In this document: positions 8,840 through 17,533 of the stretch, one piece after another
Layout of the letters: every line of letters begins with the position of its first letter
Position numbering within the stretch: position 1 is the first letter of the stretch
Notes under the pieces: model-generated
What the model was told of the DNA's origin: nothing
Databases searched by the model: none
Seen by the model: the letters and a program-made list of their open reading frames with translations, nothing else
Position numbers and translations under genes: made by a program
Source: Hymenobacter sp. BT18
GTDB lineage: Bacteria; Bacteroidota; Bacteroidia; Cytophagales; Hymenobacteraceae
Assembly (NCBI RefSeq): GCF_012273015.1
Contig: NZ_CP050954.1
Location: 248,001-312,000, forward strand
Direction of reading: 5' to 3'
DNA length: 64,000 bases

Positions 8840-8921
8840 TCCTGTTTCTATCGACCGTAGCTGGCAGGCTATTTTTTTGAACGGCAATCATACCCTACCA
8901 GCCAACCCTCGCCTTTCCCCA

Positions 8922-11219
8922 ATGCCCACTGACCTTCGCCTTTTCGGTATTCGCCACCACGGCCCCGGCAGCGCCGCCAGCCTGCGCCAGGCCCTCGACG
9001 CGTACCAGCCCGACATGGTGCTGCTGGAGTGCCCCGCCGATGCCGAAGCGGCGCTGGCCGCGGCCACCCACGCCGAGATGGTGCCGCCCGTGGCCCTGCT
9101 CATCTACAACCCCAAGCAGCACCAGCAGGCTTCATTTTTGCCCTTCGCCGAGTTTTCGCCCGAGTGGCAGGCCATTCACTGGTGCCACCGGCACGGCGCC
9201 CACCTGCGCTGCTTCGATTTGCCGGCGAGTTTGCGCTTTGCCCAGGAACAAGCCGCGCAAACATCAGAGGCGGAGCTGGATATTGAGCCAACCGCAGCCG
9301 CTGAGCCAGTTGACGAACCCACGCCAGAGCCCGACAACGAAGTAGCGGCAGAACCAGCAACGCCCGATGACTTCCTGCCTTCCCCCAAAACTGACCCTAT
9401 TTCCTACCTGGCCGAGCTGGACGGCTACTCCGACGGGGAGCGGTGGTGGGAGCTGCGCCTGGAGCACGCCCCCGGCCACGCCGACACCTTCGCGGTGGTG
9501 CTGGACATGATGACGGCCTTGCGGGAAGAGCTGGCTCAGCCCGAAACCGAGGAAACCCTGCTCCGCGAGGCCTTCATGCGCGAAACCCTGCGCGCCACCC
9601 TCCAGCAGGGCTACCAGCGCGTGGCGGTGGTGTGCGGGGCCTGGCACGCGCCGGTCCTGCGGCCCGAGCTGCTCAAAAAAGAAGACAAAGCCCGCCTCAA
9701 AGGCCTGAAGAAAGTACCCACGGCCGCTACCTGGATTCCGTGGACGTTCGAGCGGCTTTCCTATGCCTCGGGCTACGGGGCGGGCATTTTGTCGCCGGCC
9801 TGGTACGAGTTACTGTTCACGGTGCCCCGGGCCGAGGTAGTGACGCACTGGATGGTGGGCGCTGCCCGCCTGCTGCGCACCCGCGACCTGGATGCCTCCG
9901 CCGCCCACGCCATTGAGGGCGTACGGCTGGCCGAAACCCTGGCCGTCGTGCGCGGGCGGGAGCTGCCGGGCATTGAGGAGCTGCAGGAAGCCGCCGTGGC
10001 CATTCTGGGCGGGGGCAACGCCGAGGCCCTGGACCTGGTACAGCGGGAGCTGGTGATTGGGGAGCGGCTGGGCGCGGTGCCGCCCGAGCAGCCCGCCACG
10101 CCCCTGCAGCAGGACCTGCAGCTGCAGCAGAAAGTTACCCGCCTCAAGCCCGAAGCCACCGCCAAAACCCTCGACCTGGACTTGCGCAAGGAGCTGGACC
10201 TAAGCCGCAGCCACCTGCTGCACCGCCTGCGCCTGCTGGGTATCCGGTGGGGTGAGCCGCGCCGCGCCCAGGGCAAGGCCGGCACCTTCCACGAGCTGTG
10301 GGAGCTGCAGTGGCAGCCCGAATACGCCCTCAACGTGCTGGACGCTGGCCGCCTGGGCAATACCGTGCTAGCCGCGGCCGCCGCTAAAGCTGCTGCCCGC
10401 GCCGCCGAAGCCCCCGACCTGGAAGCGGTGAGTAAGCTACTGGAAGAAGCCCTGCAGGCCGACCTCGGCCCGGCCATCGGGACGCTGGTGGCGCGGCTGG
10501 AAACCCTGTCGGCCGGCACCCGCGACGTGACGCACCTGCTGGCCGCCCTGCCCCCCCTGGTGAACGTGCTGCGCTACGGCAACGTGCGCCGCACCGAAAC
10601 CGCCCAGGTAGCCACGGTAGTCCATCATCTGGTGCCGCGCCTGTGCATTGGGCTGCCCCAAGCCTGCACCGGCCTCGACTACGACGCGGCCCGCCAGCTG
10701 CTGCCCCGCATCGAAGGCACCCACCAGGCCATCCGGCTTTTGCAGGACGAAGCCCAGGAAAATGACTGGTACGATGCCCTGGCCGTGGTGCTGCGCAATC
10801 CGGCTTCTTCGGGGCTGCTGGCCGGGGCGGCGGGACGACTGTTGTTTGACGCCCACCAATTGGCGCCGGAAGCAGCGGCCACGGCCCTCGGCCTGGCCCT
10901 GGCCCCGGCCCAGCCCACCGACTACGCCACCGCCTGGATTGAGGGTTTCCTGAGCGGCAGCGGGCTGCTGTTGCTCCACCACCGGCCCCTCTTCGACCTG
11001 CTCAACGACTGGCTCGGGGAGTTGCCCGAAGATACCTTCCGCGAAATCGTGCCCCTGCTGCGCCGCGCCTTCACCGACTTCAGCCTGCCGGAGCGCCGCC
11101 AACTCCTGGATCTATCCCGCCAGGGTCACCAGCCGGTAGCCGTAGCCGGGGAAGAAGATTTCGACCTGGAACGTGGCTTGCGCGTGTTGCCGGGGCTGCG
11201 GGAGCTGTTAGGGTTTTGA
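8922..11219 (+). CDS. DUF5682 family protein (YehM-like)
   Basis: A 765-residue protein that fits DUF5682, comparable to E. coli YehM in size and neighbourhood. It opens with the family signature LRLFGIRHHGPGSA (residues 5-18), then LLECPAD, and at about 236-243 has VVCGAWHAP. These His- and Glu-containing motifs recall the TraB/TIKI/EreA-type fold, but that link is only a guess. A Glu/Pro/Ala-rich acidic stretch (about 115-150) looks disordered. The long C-terminal half is helical and Leu/Ala-rich. The start at 8922 (MPTDLRLFG) is preferred to the TTG 45 bases upstream. It probably works with the MoxR and VWA proteins of the same cluster. Confidence 0.85.
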   Translation: MPTDLRLFGIRHHGPGSAASLRQALDAYQPDMVLLECPADAEAALAAATHAEMVPPVALLIYNPKQHQQASFLPFAEFSPEWQAIHWCHRHGAHLRCFDLPASLRFAQEQAAQTSEAELDIEPTAAAEPVDEPTPEPDNEVAAEPATPDDFLPSPKTDPISYLAELDGYSDGERWWELRLEHAPGHADTFAVVLDMMTALREELAQPETEETLLREAFMRETLRATLQQGYQRVAVVCGAWHAPVLRPELLKKEDKARLKGLKKVPTAATWIPWTFERLSYASGYGAGILSPAWYELLFTVPRAEVVTHWMVGAARLLRTRDLDASAAHAIEGVRLAETLAVVRGRELPGIEELQEAAVAILGGGNAEALDLVQRELVIGERLGAVPPEQPATPLQQDLQLQQKVTRLKPEATAKTLDLDLRKELDLSRSHLLHRLRLLGIRWGEPRRAQGKAGTFHELWELQWQPEYALNVLDAGRLGNTVLAAAAAKAAARAAEAPDLEAVSKLLEEALQADLGPAIGTLVARLETLSAGTRDVTHLLAALPPLVNVLRYGNVRRTETAQVATVVHHLVPRLCIGLPQACTGLDYDAARQLLPRIEGTHQAIRLLQDEAQENDWYDALAVVLRNPASSGLLAGAAGRLLFDAHQLAPEAAATALGLALAPAQPTDYATAWIEGFLSGSGLLLLHHRPLFDLLNDWLGELPEDTFREIVPLLRRAFTDFSLPERRQLLDLSRQGHQPVAVAGEEDFDLERGLRVLPGLRELLGF

Positions 11220-11244
11220 GCCCGAAAGAAGATAGAGACGCGTA

Positions 11245-11305
11245 CTTGCGTCTTCGTCGTTGAACGATGGTACGTGACTAACATCAGCAACGAAGAAGAC
11301 GCAAG
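11245..11305. repeat. intergenic inverted repeat (GACGCAAG type)
   Basis: An 18-base left arm, CTTGCGTCTTCGTCGTTG (11245-11262), pairs with CAACGAAGAAGACGCAAG (11288-11305) with one mismatch. It differs in sequence from the GTCATGCTGAGC family but resembles the GACGCGAAGTGTCGCGTC repeats near 17261 and 17461. It lies between the DUF5682 gene and the Imm51-like gene and could act as a weak terminator or a small repeat element. Confidence 0.7.
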
Positions 11306-11356
11306 ATGCTGGGTTTCTACACCGTTCCAAATTTCAGCCGTCGTACCTTGCTGCCT

Positions 11357-11716
11357 ATGCCTACTACCTACCCTTTCCTGGTTGCCGACTTAGCAGAGCG
11401 GGCCGAGCCCGGCCGCCAGGAGCGCATTTTGGTGAACCTCTCCAACATGGAGGACTACTACAACGTGTTTGAGAAGTACGGTTTCAGCGGCAGCGGCGCC
11501 AGCTGGGCCGAGCACATCGAAACCATTTTGGAAGAGTACGCACCCGCCCTGTTGGAGCACGTAGAGCTGGCCGGTGAGGGGGAAATCTTCCTGGCCTTCA
11601 CCGATGGGCCCGTAGCCACCGAGCAGTTCCTGGCCCTGATTCAGCCTATCTTCGGCGACCTGGGCAGCCTCAATAAGTACCTCAGCCAAGCCGACCCCGC
11701 CGACTTTTTCGAGTAA
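11357..11716 (+). CDS. Imm51-like immunity protein
   Basis: A 119-residue acidic protein. The segment NVFEKYGFSGSGASWAEHIETIL resembles the hallmark of Imm51 immunity proteins (F..lGf.GnGysWe....), followed by ALLEHVELAGEGEIFLAFTDG. It is a small alpha/beta protein without a signal peptide. The start at 11357 (MPTTYPF) is chosen because the 17 codons before it run out of the intergenic inverted repeat. It lies between the DUF5682 and VWA genes, only 11 bases before the latter, so it is probably co-transcribed with the cluster. No cognate toxin gene is visible. The Imm51 assignment is by eye. Confidence 0.6.
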   Translation: MPTTYPFLVADLAERAEPGRQERILVNLSNMEDYYNVFEKYGFSGSGASWAEHIETILEEYAPALLEHVELAGEGEIFLAFTDGPVATEQFLALIQPIFGDLGSLNKYLSQADPADFFE

Positions 11717-11727
11717 TTACCTGCTCC

Positions 11728-12840
11728 ATGAAACCCGCTACTGACAACGCCACCCGCTGGAAGCTCGTGCTGGGCTCCGAGGCCGATGCGCAAAACCAGC
11801 TTGCCTTTGATGCCGACTACAAAGGCATGGACGAGGTATTGACCTCGCTCTACGACCAGTCGGAGCGCAAGGCCGGACTCGGCGGCTCCGCGCCGCGCGT
11901 GAGCCGCTGGCTGGGCGACATTCGCACCTACTTCCCTTCGGAGGTGGTGGCCGTGATGCAGCGCGACGCCATGGACCGCCTGGGCCTACACCAGCTGCTG
12001 ATGGAGCCCGAAATCCTGCGCACGGTGCAGGCCGATGTGCACTTAGTGGGCACGCTCATGTCCTTAAGCCGGGTAATGCCGCAGAAGGTGAAGCACACGG
12101 CCCGCGAGGTAGTAGGCAAGGTGGTGAAGGAGTTGGAGCAGAAACTCTCGAACCCGCTGCGGCAGGCCGTGCAGGGCGCCCTGAGCCGGGCCGTGCGCAA
12201 CCCCAGGCCCCGCTACCGCGAAATCGACTGGGCGGCTACCATCCGCGTCAACCTTAAGCACTACCAGCCCGAGCAGCGCACCATTATCCCGGAGCGGCTG
12301 GTAGGTTTTGGGCGGCGCGGGCAGGCCCTCAAGGAAATTGTGCTGTGCGTGGACCAAAGCGGTTCCATGGCCTCCTCGGTGGTGTATGCGGGCGTGTTTG
12401 GGGCGGTGCTGGCGTCCATCAGGGCGGTGAAAACGCACATGGTGGTGTTTGACACCAGCGTGGTAAACCTGAGCGAGGATTTGCAGGACCCGGTAGACTT
12501 GCTGTTCGGCGTGCAGCTGGGCGGCGGCACCGACATCAACCTGGCCCTGGGCTACTGCCAGCAGCTCATCACCCGCCCCACCGATACCATTCTGGTGCTC
12601 ATCAGTGACCTGTACGAGGGCGGCAACGAGCGGGAGATGATCAAGAAAGCCGCCGCCCTGCGCGCCGCCGGCGTTACGGTTGTGGCCTTGCTGGCGTTGG
12701 CCGATGACGGGGCACCTTCCTTCGACCGGCGCGTGGCCGAGCAGTTTGCGGCCCTGGATATTCCTTCCTTTGCCTGCACGCCCGGTCAGTTTCCGGCGCT
12801 GATGGCGGCGGCCATTCAGGGGCAGAAGTTGCAGGTGTAG
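11728..12840 (+). CDS. VWA domain protein (YehP-like), MoxR partner
   Basis: A 370-residue cytoplasmic protein without signal or membrane segments. The N-terminal 200 residues are helical. The C-terminal von Willebrand A domain has the metal site (MIDAS) DQSGSM at residues 209-214, then GGGTDINLAL and ISDLYEGG. MoxR ATPases characteristically act with VWA proteins, and the length fits YehP. It is the last gene of the cluster that begins at 2072. The start ATG is 11 bases after the Imm51-like gene. Confidence 0.88.
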   Translation: MKPATDNATRWKLVLGSEADAQNQLAFDADYKGMDEVLTSLYDQSERKAGLGGSAPRVSRWLGDIRTYFPSEVVAVMQRDAMDRLGLHQLLMEPEILRTVQADVHLVGTLMSLSRVMPQKVKHTAREVVGKVVKELEQKLSNPLRQAVQGALSRAVRNPRPRYREIDWAATIRVNLKHYQPEQRTIIPERLVGFGRRGQALKEIVLCVDQSGSMASSVVYAGVFGAVLASIRAVKTHMVVFDTSVVNLSEDLQDPVDLLFGVQLGGGTDINLALGYCQQLITRPTDTILVLISDLYEGGNEREMIKKAAALRAAGVTVVALLALADDGAPSFDRRVAEQFAALDIPSFACTPGQFPALMAAAIQGQKLQV

Positions 12841-12964
12841 CGCGTAACGGCCCGGGGTGGGGTGGCCGGAGCGGGACGTTTATGCGTATGAGCGGGCAGG
12901 AAAGTTTGCGTTTGGCTTCGGCCCCCACGCGGACGGCCCCGCTCACCTCCAACTCATTTTCCTG

Positions 12965-13828
12965 ATGACCAACACCACCACCTCACCCGCCAAAACCTTC
13001 ACCCTGGGCGGGAACCTGACCGTTAACCGCATGGGCTACGGCGCCATGCGCATCACCGGCGACGGTATCTGGGGCCCACCCCGGGACCACGCCGAGTCCC
13101 TCCGGGTGCTGCGGCGCGCCCTGGAGCTGGGCATCAACTTCATTGACACGGCCGACAGCTACGGCCCCCACGTGTCGGAGGAGCTGATTGCCGAGGCCCT
13201 GCACCCCTACCCGGCCGGGCTCGTCATCGGCACCAAGGGCGGGCTGCTGCGTACCGGGCCCAACCAGTGGCCCATTGATGCCAGCCCCAACCACTTGCGC
13301 GAAGCCCTCGAAGGCAGCCTGAAGCGCCTGAAGCTCGACCAGCTTGACCTCTACCAGCTCCACCGCATCGACCCGAACGTGCCGTTTGAGCAGACCCTGG
13401 AATTTTTGCAGAAGGCGCAGCAGGATGGCAAGATCAAGCACATCGGCCTCTCGGAGGTGACCGTGGAGCAGATCCAGCAGGCGCAGGAGTACGTGAAAGT
13501 GGTGTCGGTGCAGAACATGTACAGCGTGGACAACCGCAAGTGGGAAGCCGAGCTGACGTACTGCGAGCAGAACGGTCTGGCTTTCATTCCGTGGTACCCG
13601 CTGGCGGGCGGCAACCAGGAGGCGCTGAGCAAGCTTACCGAAATAGGCCGGCGGCACCAGGCCAGCACCCAGCAGGTTGCCCTGGCCTGGCTACTGCACC
13701 GTTCCCCCAACATCCTGCTCATTCCGGGCACCTCCAAGGTGAAGCACCTGGAAGAAAACGTGCAGGCCGCGTCCATTGAGCTTTCCGCCGAGGATATGGC
13801 GGCCCTGGATAAGCTGGGCGGCCAGTAG
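12965..13828 (+). CDS. aldo/keto reductase
   Basis: A 287-residue NADPH-dependent oxidoreductase of the aldo/keto reductase superfamily with a TIM-barrel fold. The catalytic Asp and Tyr are in NFIDTADSYG. The catalytic Lys is in VIGTKGGL, the conserved His is in LYQLHRIDP, and the C-terminal cofactor-binding segment is ILLIPGTSKVKHLEEN. The substrate is unknown. The start at 12965 (MTNTTTSP) is used; the frame stays open upstream but that part is unlike the family. It is followed by a 51-base palindrome that may terminate transcription. Confidence 0.88.
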   Translation: MTNTTTSPAKTFTLGGNLTVNRMGYGAMRITGDGIWGPPRDHAESLRVLRRALELGINFIDTADSYGPHVSEELIAEALHPYPAGLVIGTKGGLLRTGPNQWPIDASPNHLREALEGSLKRLKLDQLDLYQLHRIDPNVPFEQTLEFLQKAQQDGKIKHIGLSEVTVEQIQQAQEYVKVVSVQNMYSVDNRKWEAELTYCEQNGLAFIPWYPLAGGNQEALSKLTEIGRRHQASTQQVALAWLLHRSPNILLIPGTSKVKHLEENVQAASIELSAEDMAALDKLGGQ

Positions 13829-13852
13829 ACTTCTTCAAGACGGTTAACACAT

Positions 13853-13903
13853 AACGTCATTCCGAGCATGTGGCTTGATGCACCACATGCTTGGAATGAC
13901 GTT
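13853..13903. repeat. short palindrome R2 (GTCATTCCGAGC type)
   Basis: Two 21-base arms, AACGTCATTCCGAGCATGTGG and its near-perfect reverse complement, flank a 9-base loop. It starts with the same GTCATTCCGAGC word as the repeats at 17327 and 33757 but is much shorter. Lying 25 bases after the aldo/keto reductase stop, it may serve as a terminator, although it lacks a clear T-run. Confidence 0.8.
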
Positions 13904-13937
13904 CACGGTTTGTTTACACGAATTATTTAGCTCTATC

Positions 13938-14369
13938 ATGCCTCAGCAACCCAACCTGCAACGCTTCCTCGATGCCCAGCAGCGCGACTACGCCACCGCC
14001 CTGGCCGAAATCCGGGCGGGGCGCAAGCGCAGCCACTGGATGTGGTACATTTTCCCGCAGATACAAGGGCTGGGCTACAGCGAAACCGCCCGCTTCTACG
14101 CCATCCAAAACCGGCAGGAAGCCGAGGCATATTTGCAGCACCCGGTGCTGGGCACGCGCCTGGTGGAAATCAGTCACGCCCTGCTGACGCTGGAAAGCAA
14201 CGACGCCACCCGCATCATGGGCAGCCCCGACGACGTGAAGCTCTGGTCATCGATGACGCTGTTTGGGGCCCTGGACAACCCCAATCCGGTTTTTCAGCGG
14301 GTGCTGGATAAGTTCTTCGGCGGAAATCAGGACGCTAAAACGGTGCAGATCCTGCAGCAGAATCCGTAG
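13938..14369 (+). CDS. DUF1810 family protein
   Basis: A 143-residue cytoplasmic protein with the DUF1810 signatures: LQRFLDAQQRDYATALAEIRAGRKRSHWMWYIFPQ near the N-terminus, then GLGYSETARFYAI and SPDDVKLWSSMTLF. The length is normal for the family. The biochemical role of DUF1810 is not known to me. The start at 13938 (MPQQPNL) excludes 21 upstream codons that come from the preceding palindrome. It appears to be a single-gene unit, followed by another repeat. Confidence 0.88.
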   Translation: MPQQPNLQRFLDAQQRDYATALAEIRAGRKRSHWMWYIFPQIQGLGYSETARFYAIQNRQEAEAYLQHPVLGTRLVEISHALLTLESNDATRIMGSPDDVKLWSSMTLFGALDNPNPVFQRVLDKFFGGNQDAKTVQILQQNP

Positions 14370-14409
14370 CTCGTAATTCCTCCAATTACGCTAGAGCCCA
14401 TCCTACTAT

Positions 14410-14498
14410 GTCATGCTGAGCTTGTCGAAGCATCTCTACCGCTTCGTCTGAATACTGCCACAACAAAGCGGTAGAGATGCTTCGACTTCGCGGACGCC
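14410..14498. repeat. intergenic repeat R3, right arm decayed
   Basis: The left arm GTCATGCTGAGCTTGTCGAA with CATCTCTACCGCTTCGT is typical of the family. The inner right arm (AAAGCGGTAGAGATGCTTCGAC) is intact, but the outer end reads TTCGCGGACGCC instead of CTCAGCATGAC, so the outer stem can no longer form. It lies between convergent genes (DUF1810 and the minus-strand aldo/keto reductase). Confidence 0.75.
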
Positions 14499-14542
14499 AG
14501 ATAAAGCAGGACGGACTATTAGACAGCAGGCGTACTCCAACT

Positions 14543-15532
14543 TTACTTTAACACAGCCTCTATCCGCGCCAACTCACCCTCGTTGAACTGCAGATTTTCC
14601 AGGCAGCGCAGCGAGTCGGTGAGTTGCTCGGGCTTGCTGGCCCCAATGAGCACGGAGGTAATCCGCTCGTCGCGCAGAATCCAGCTGAGGGCCATCTGGG
14701 CCAGGCTCTGGCCGCGCTCCTGGGCCAGGTCGTTGAGCTGGCGGATTTGGGTGAGGCGCGCCTCGGTTAGCTGGTTTTCGGTGAGGAAGCCCACGCCCTT
14801 GGCCACGCGCGAATCCTCCGGGATGCCGTGCAGGTATTTATTGGTGAGCAGGCCCTGGGCCAGGGGCGAAAACGGGATACAGCCCACCCCTTCCTGGCCC
14901 AGCAAATCCAGCAGGCCGTCTTCCACCCACCGCTCAAACATCGAGTACTTGGGCTGGTGAATCAGGCAGGGCGTGCCCAGCTCGCGCAGAATACGGATAG
15001 CCTCGGCGGCCTCCTGGGGCTGGTAGTTGCTGATGCCCACGTACAGGGCCTTGCCCTGGCGCACCACGTGGTCGAGGGCACCCATGGTTTCCTCCAAAGG
15101 CGTGTCGGGGTCGGGCCGGTGGGAGTAGAAGATGTCCACGTAGTCCAGGCGCATCCGCTTGAGGCTCTGGTCGAGGCTCGAAATGAGGTATTTGCGGGAA
15201 CCCCACTCGCCGTAGGGGCCTTCCCACATGTGGTAGCCGGCCTTGGTGGAAATAATCAGCTCGTCGCGGTAGCCGCGGAAATCTTCTTTCAGGATGCGGC
15301 CAAAGTTGGTTTCGGCCGAGCCGGGCGGCGGGCCGTAGTTGTTGGCCAGGTCGAAGTGCGTGACGCCGCTGTCGAAGGCCCGGTGCAGGATGGCGCGGAA
15401 GTTCTGGAGCACGTCCACGTCGCCGAAGTTGTGCCAGAGGCCGAGCGACACGGCGGGCAGTTTCAGGCCGCTGCGGCCAGTGCGGCGGTAGGGCATAGCG
15501 GCGTAGCGGCCGGGGCTGGGTTGATAGGGCAT
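14543..15532 (-). CDS. gpr: L-glyceraldehyde 3-phosphate reductase (YghZ/GpR-type aldo/keto reductase)
   Basis: A 329-residue NADPH-dependent aldo/keto reductase that closely resembles E. coli YghZ over its length. Shared segments include SGLKLPAVSLGLWHNFG, THFDLANNYGPPPGSAE (catalytic Asp and Tyr), DELIISTKAGY (catalytic Lys), LDYVDIFYSHR (conserved His) and PFSPLAQGLLTNKYL. YghZ reduces L-glyceraldehyde 3-phosphate and can detoxify methylglyoxal; conservation here suggests the same. It is transcribed away from the ethanolamine permease gene across a 378-base gap. Confidence 0.88.
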   Translation of the reverse strand: MPYQPSPGRYAAMPYRRTGRSGLKLPAVSLGLWHNFGDVDVLQNFRAILHRAFDSGVTHFDLANNYGPPPGSAETNFGRILKEDFRGYRDELIISTKAGYHMWEGPYGEWGSRKYLISSLDQSLKRMRLDYVDIFYSHRPDPDTPLEETMGALDHVVRQGKALYVGISNYQPQEAAEAIRILRELGTPCLIHQPKYSMFERWVEDGLLDLLGQEGVGCIPFSPLAQGLLTNKYLHGIPEDSRVAKGVGFLTENQLTEARLTQIRQLNDLAQERGQSLAQMALSWILRDERITSVLIGASKPEQLTDSLRCLENLQFNEGELARIEAVLK

Positions 15533-15910
15533 AGCAGGTGGAGTTGGTTGGCTTGGGGAAGCAAGTACGCAGGAACCCGGAAATAGTCAGCGCCGCAGCG
15601 GCCGTTTTTTGCCCTTCCGGCTCCGTTATCCAGCCTCTCGCCCAGCCTGCTTGCTTACTCGCAAAGCTCTATTTCTTTCCCCAGTTAGCCATGAGCAACC
15701 GATAGTTTACTCTCCTGGCTGCACAGCCTGGCCCGCCCCCGTCAAGGAGCCAACGTCCGGGTTTTTCCTGACCAAGCCGAGCCCCACGGCCGACCCGCCC
15801 GAATGCCGTACCGGGAACACCGCAGCATAAGGGTCCCGTCATGAGCTGGTAACGGGCTTGCACTGCGGCGCTTATACCTTACATTAGGCAGCGGACCCTG
15901 CCTGCTGCTT
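15533..15910. other. divergent intergenic region without a recognised gene
   Basis: A 378-base gap between the minus-strand aldo/keto reductase and the plus-strand ethanolamine permease. The only open frame of note (15609-15830, plus) has a Pro- and Ser-rich translation with no family features and is probably not coding. Divergent promoters for both flanking genes must lie here. No perfect Bacteroidota promoter was found; TACCTTAC at about 15876 is a weak -7 candidate for the permease. Confidence 0.5.
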
Positions 15911-17257
15911 ATGACACCTCCTCCAACTGCCGCCGCGCCGACCCTGAAGAAAGTGCTCCGTCCTTTGCACTTGTGGGCCCTGGCCGTGGGGCTGGTGATT
16001 TCGGGTGAGTACTTCGGCTGGAACTACGGCTGGGCGGTGGCCGGGCCGGTGGGGTTTCTGGTAGCCACGCTGCTGGTAACGGTGCTCTACGTGACGTTCA
16101 TTTTCAGCTTCACCGAGCTGACTACCGCCATTCCGCACGCGGGGGGGCCGTTTGCCTACTCCTACCGCGCCTTTGGGCCGCTGGGCGGACTGGTAGCCGG
16201 CTACGCCACCCTGGTAGAGTTCCTGCTGGCCCCGCCGGCCATTGCGCTGGCGCTGGGCAGCTACGGGCACTTTTTGCACCCCCAGGTGCCGGTGCTGGGC
16301 ACAGCCCTGGTGTGCTATGTGGTGTTTATCGGCGTCAACCTTCTGGGTATTAAGGAGTCGGCGCGGTTCTCGCTGTTGGTAACAGTGCTGGCTGTGGCCG
16401 AGCTGGTGCTGTACATGGGGCTGGTGGCGCCGGGCTTTCAGGTACGCAACTTTCTGGCCCACCCGGTGCCGCTGGGCGCGGCGGGCGTGTTTGCGGCTCT
16501 GCCGTTTGCCATCTGGTTTTACCTGGCCATCGAGGGCGTGGCCATGGTGGCGGAGGAAGTCGAAAACCCGAAAAAGACCATTCCCAAGGGCTACCTCTAC
16601 GGCTTGGGCACGCTGGTGGTCCTAGCCCTGGGCGTGATGGTGCTCACCGGCGGCGTTACGGACTGGCGCACCCTCAGCCGCATCGATTACCCCCTGCCCG
16701 AGGCCCTGGCCGTGGTGCTGGGCCGCCACAGCCGCCTGACGCAGCTGTTTGCCAGCATCGGGCTGTTTGGGCTGGTAGCTTCGTTTCACGGCACCATCAT
16801 TGGCTACTCGCGGCAGGTGTTTGCCCTGGCCCGCAGCGGCTACCTGCCCGGCTTTCTGGCCCAGGTGAATCCTCGTTTCCAGACGCCGCACTGGGCGTTG
16901 GTAGCCGGTGGCGTAGTGGGCGCGGGCGCGCTGCTCACCGGCACCACGGCACAGGTGATTGTACTATCGGTGCTGGGAGCGGTGGTGATGTACGCCATCA
17001 GTCTGCTGAGCTTGTTTGCCCTGCGCCGCCGCGAGCCACAACTGGAGCGGCCCTTCGTGGCCCCGTTCTACCCGTGGTTTCCGCTGCTGGCATTGGCCCT
17101 CACCCTGCTGAGCCTGGGGGCCATTGTGTATTATAATATCTGGCTGAGCGTGGTATTCTTCGCCGGTTTGGGGCTGGCACTGGCGGTATACGTGCTACTG
17201 GGCCACCACCGCCGGCCAGTGCCAGAGGATGCTTTGCTGAACGCCGAACGGCTGTAG
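15911..17257 (+). CDS. eat: ethanolamine permease (APC family)
   Basis: A 448-residue membrane protein with about 12 hydrophobic helices and the amino acid-polyamine-organocation fold. The N-terminal part GLVISGEYFGWNYGW and the helix IWFYLAIEGVAMVAEEVENPKK match the ethanolamine permease branch, and the genes for both subunits of ethanolamine ammonia-lyase follow. It should import ethanolamine from the periplasm by proton or cation coupling. A repeat-rich stretch of 276 bases separates it from eutB, so the two may not share a simple transcript. Confidence 0.88.
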   Translation: MTPPPTAAAPTLKKVLRPLHLWALAVGLVISGEYFGWNYGWAVAGPVGFLVATLLVTVLYVTFIFSFTELTTAIPHAGGPFAYSYRAFGPLGGLVAGYATLVEFLLAPPAIALALGSYGHFLHPQVPVLGTALVCYVVFIGVNLLGIKESARFSLLVTVLAVAELVLYMGLVAPGFQVRNFLAHPVPLGAAGVFAALPFAIWFYLAIEGVAMVAEEVENPKKTIPKGYLYGLGTLVVLALGVMVLTGGVTDWRTLSRIDYPLPEALAVVLGRHSRLTQLFASIGLFGLVASFHGTIIGYSRQVFALARSGYLPGFLAQVNPRFQTPHWALVAGGVVGAGALLTGTTAQVIVLSVLGAVVMYAISLLSLFALRRREPQLERPFVAPFYPWFPLLALALTLLSLGAIVYYNIWLSVVFFAGLGLALAVYVLLGHHRRPVPEDALLNAERL

Positions 17258-17260
17258 AAA

Positions 17261-17478
17261 CGCGAAGTGTCGCGTCTCGGCGTTGCTGAGGTTGCGTGTA
17301 CTTAGCAAGCCACAATCAATTCAGAACGTCATTCCGAGCTTGCCGAGGAATCTTGCGTGCTGACGTCGTACTGATCGTACTGGTAATAAAACGAAGCGGT
17401 AGAGCTGTTTCGATAAGCTCAGCATGACGGTCAATAAAAACAACCTCACCAACGACGCGACGCGAAGTGTCGCGTCTC
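17261..17478. repeat. composite repeat region between eat and eutB
   Basis: An identical 18-base palindromic word, CGCGAAGTGTCGCGTCTC, occurs at 17261-17278 and 17461-17478 as direct repeats. Between them, at 17327-17429, lies a hairpin element (R4) whose left end is of the GTCATTCCGAGC/GAGGAATCT type and whose right end is of the GTAGAGCTGTTTCGATAAGCTCAGCATGACG type. R4 therefore looks like a hybrid of two families, framed by copies of a third repeat. Confidence 0.8.
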
Positions 17479-17533
17479 TACAGCCGCCAGAACGAGTCTC
17501 ATTACTTAATACCGATTACTCACTACTAACACC

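Noticed and set aside
12857..12964. Longer N-terminus for the aldo/keto reductase
   Set aside because: The 36 extra residues are not family-like and the frame begins in the intergenic region; the ATG at 12965 fits the barrel start.
15609..15830. 73-codon open frame between the YghZ-type gene and the ethanolamine permease gene
   Set aside because: Pro/Ser-rich with no family features or promoter; more likely non-coding.
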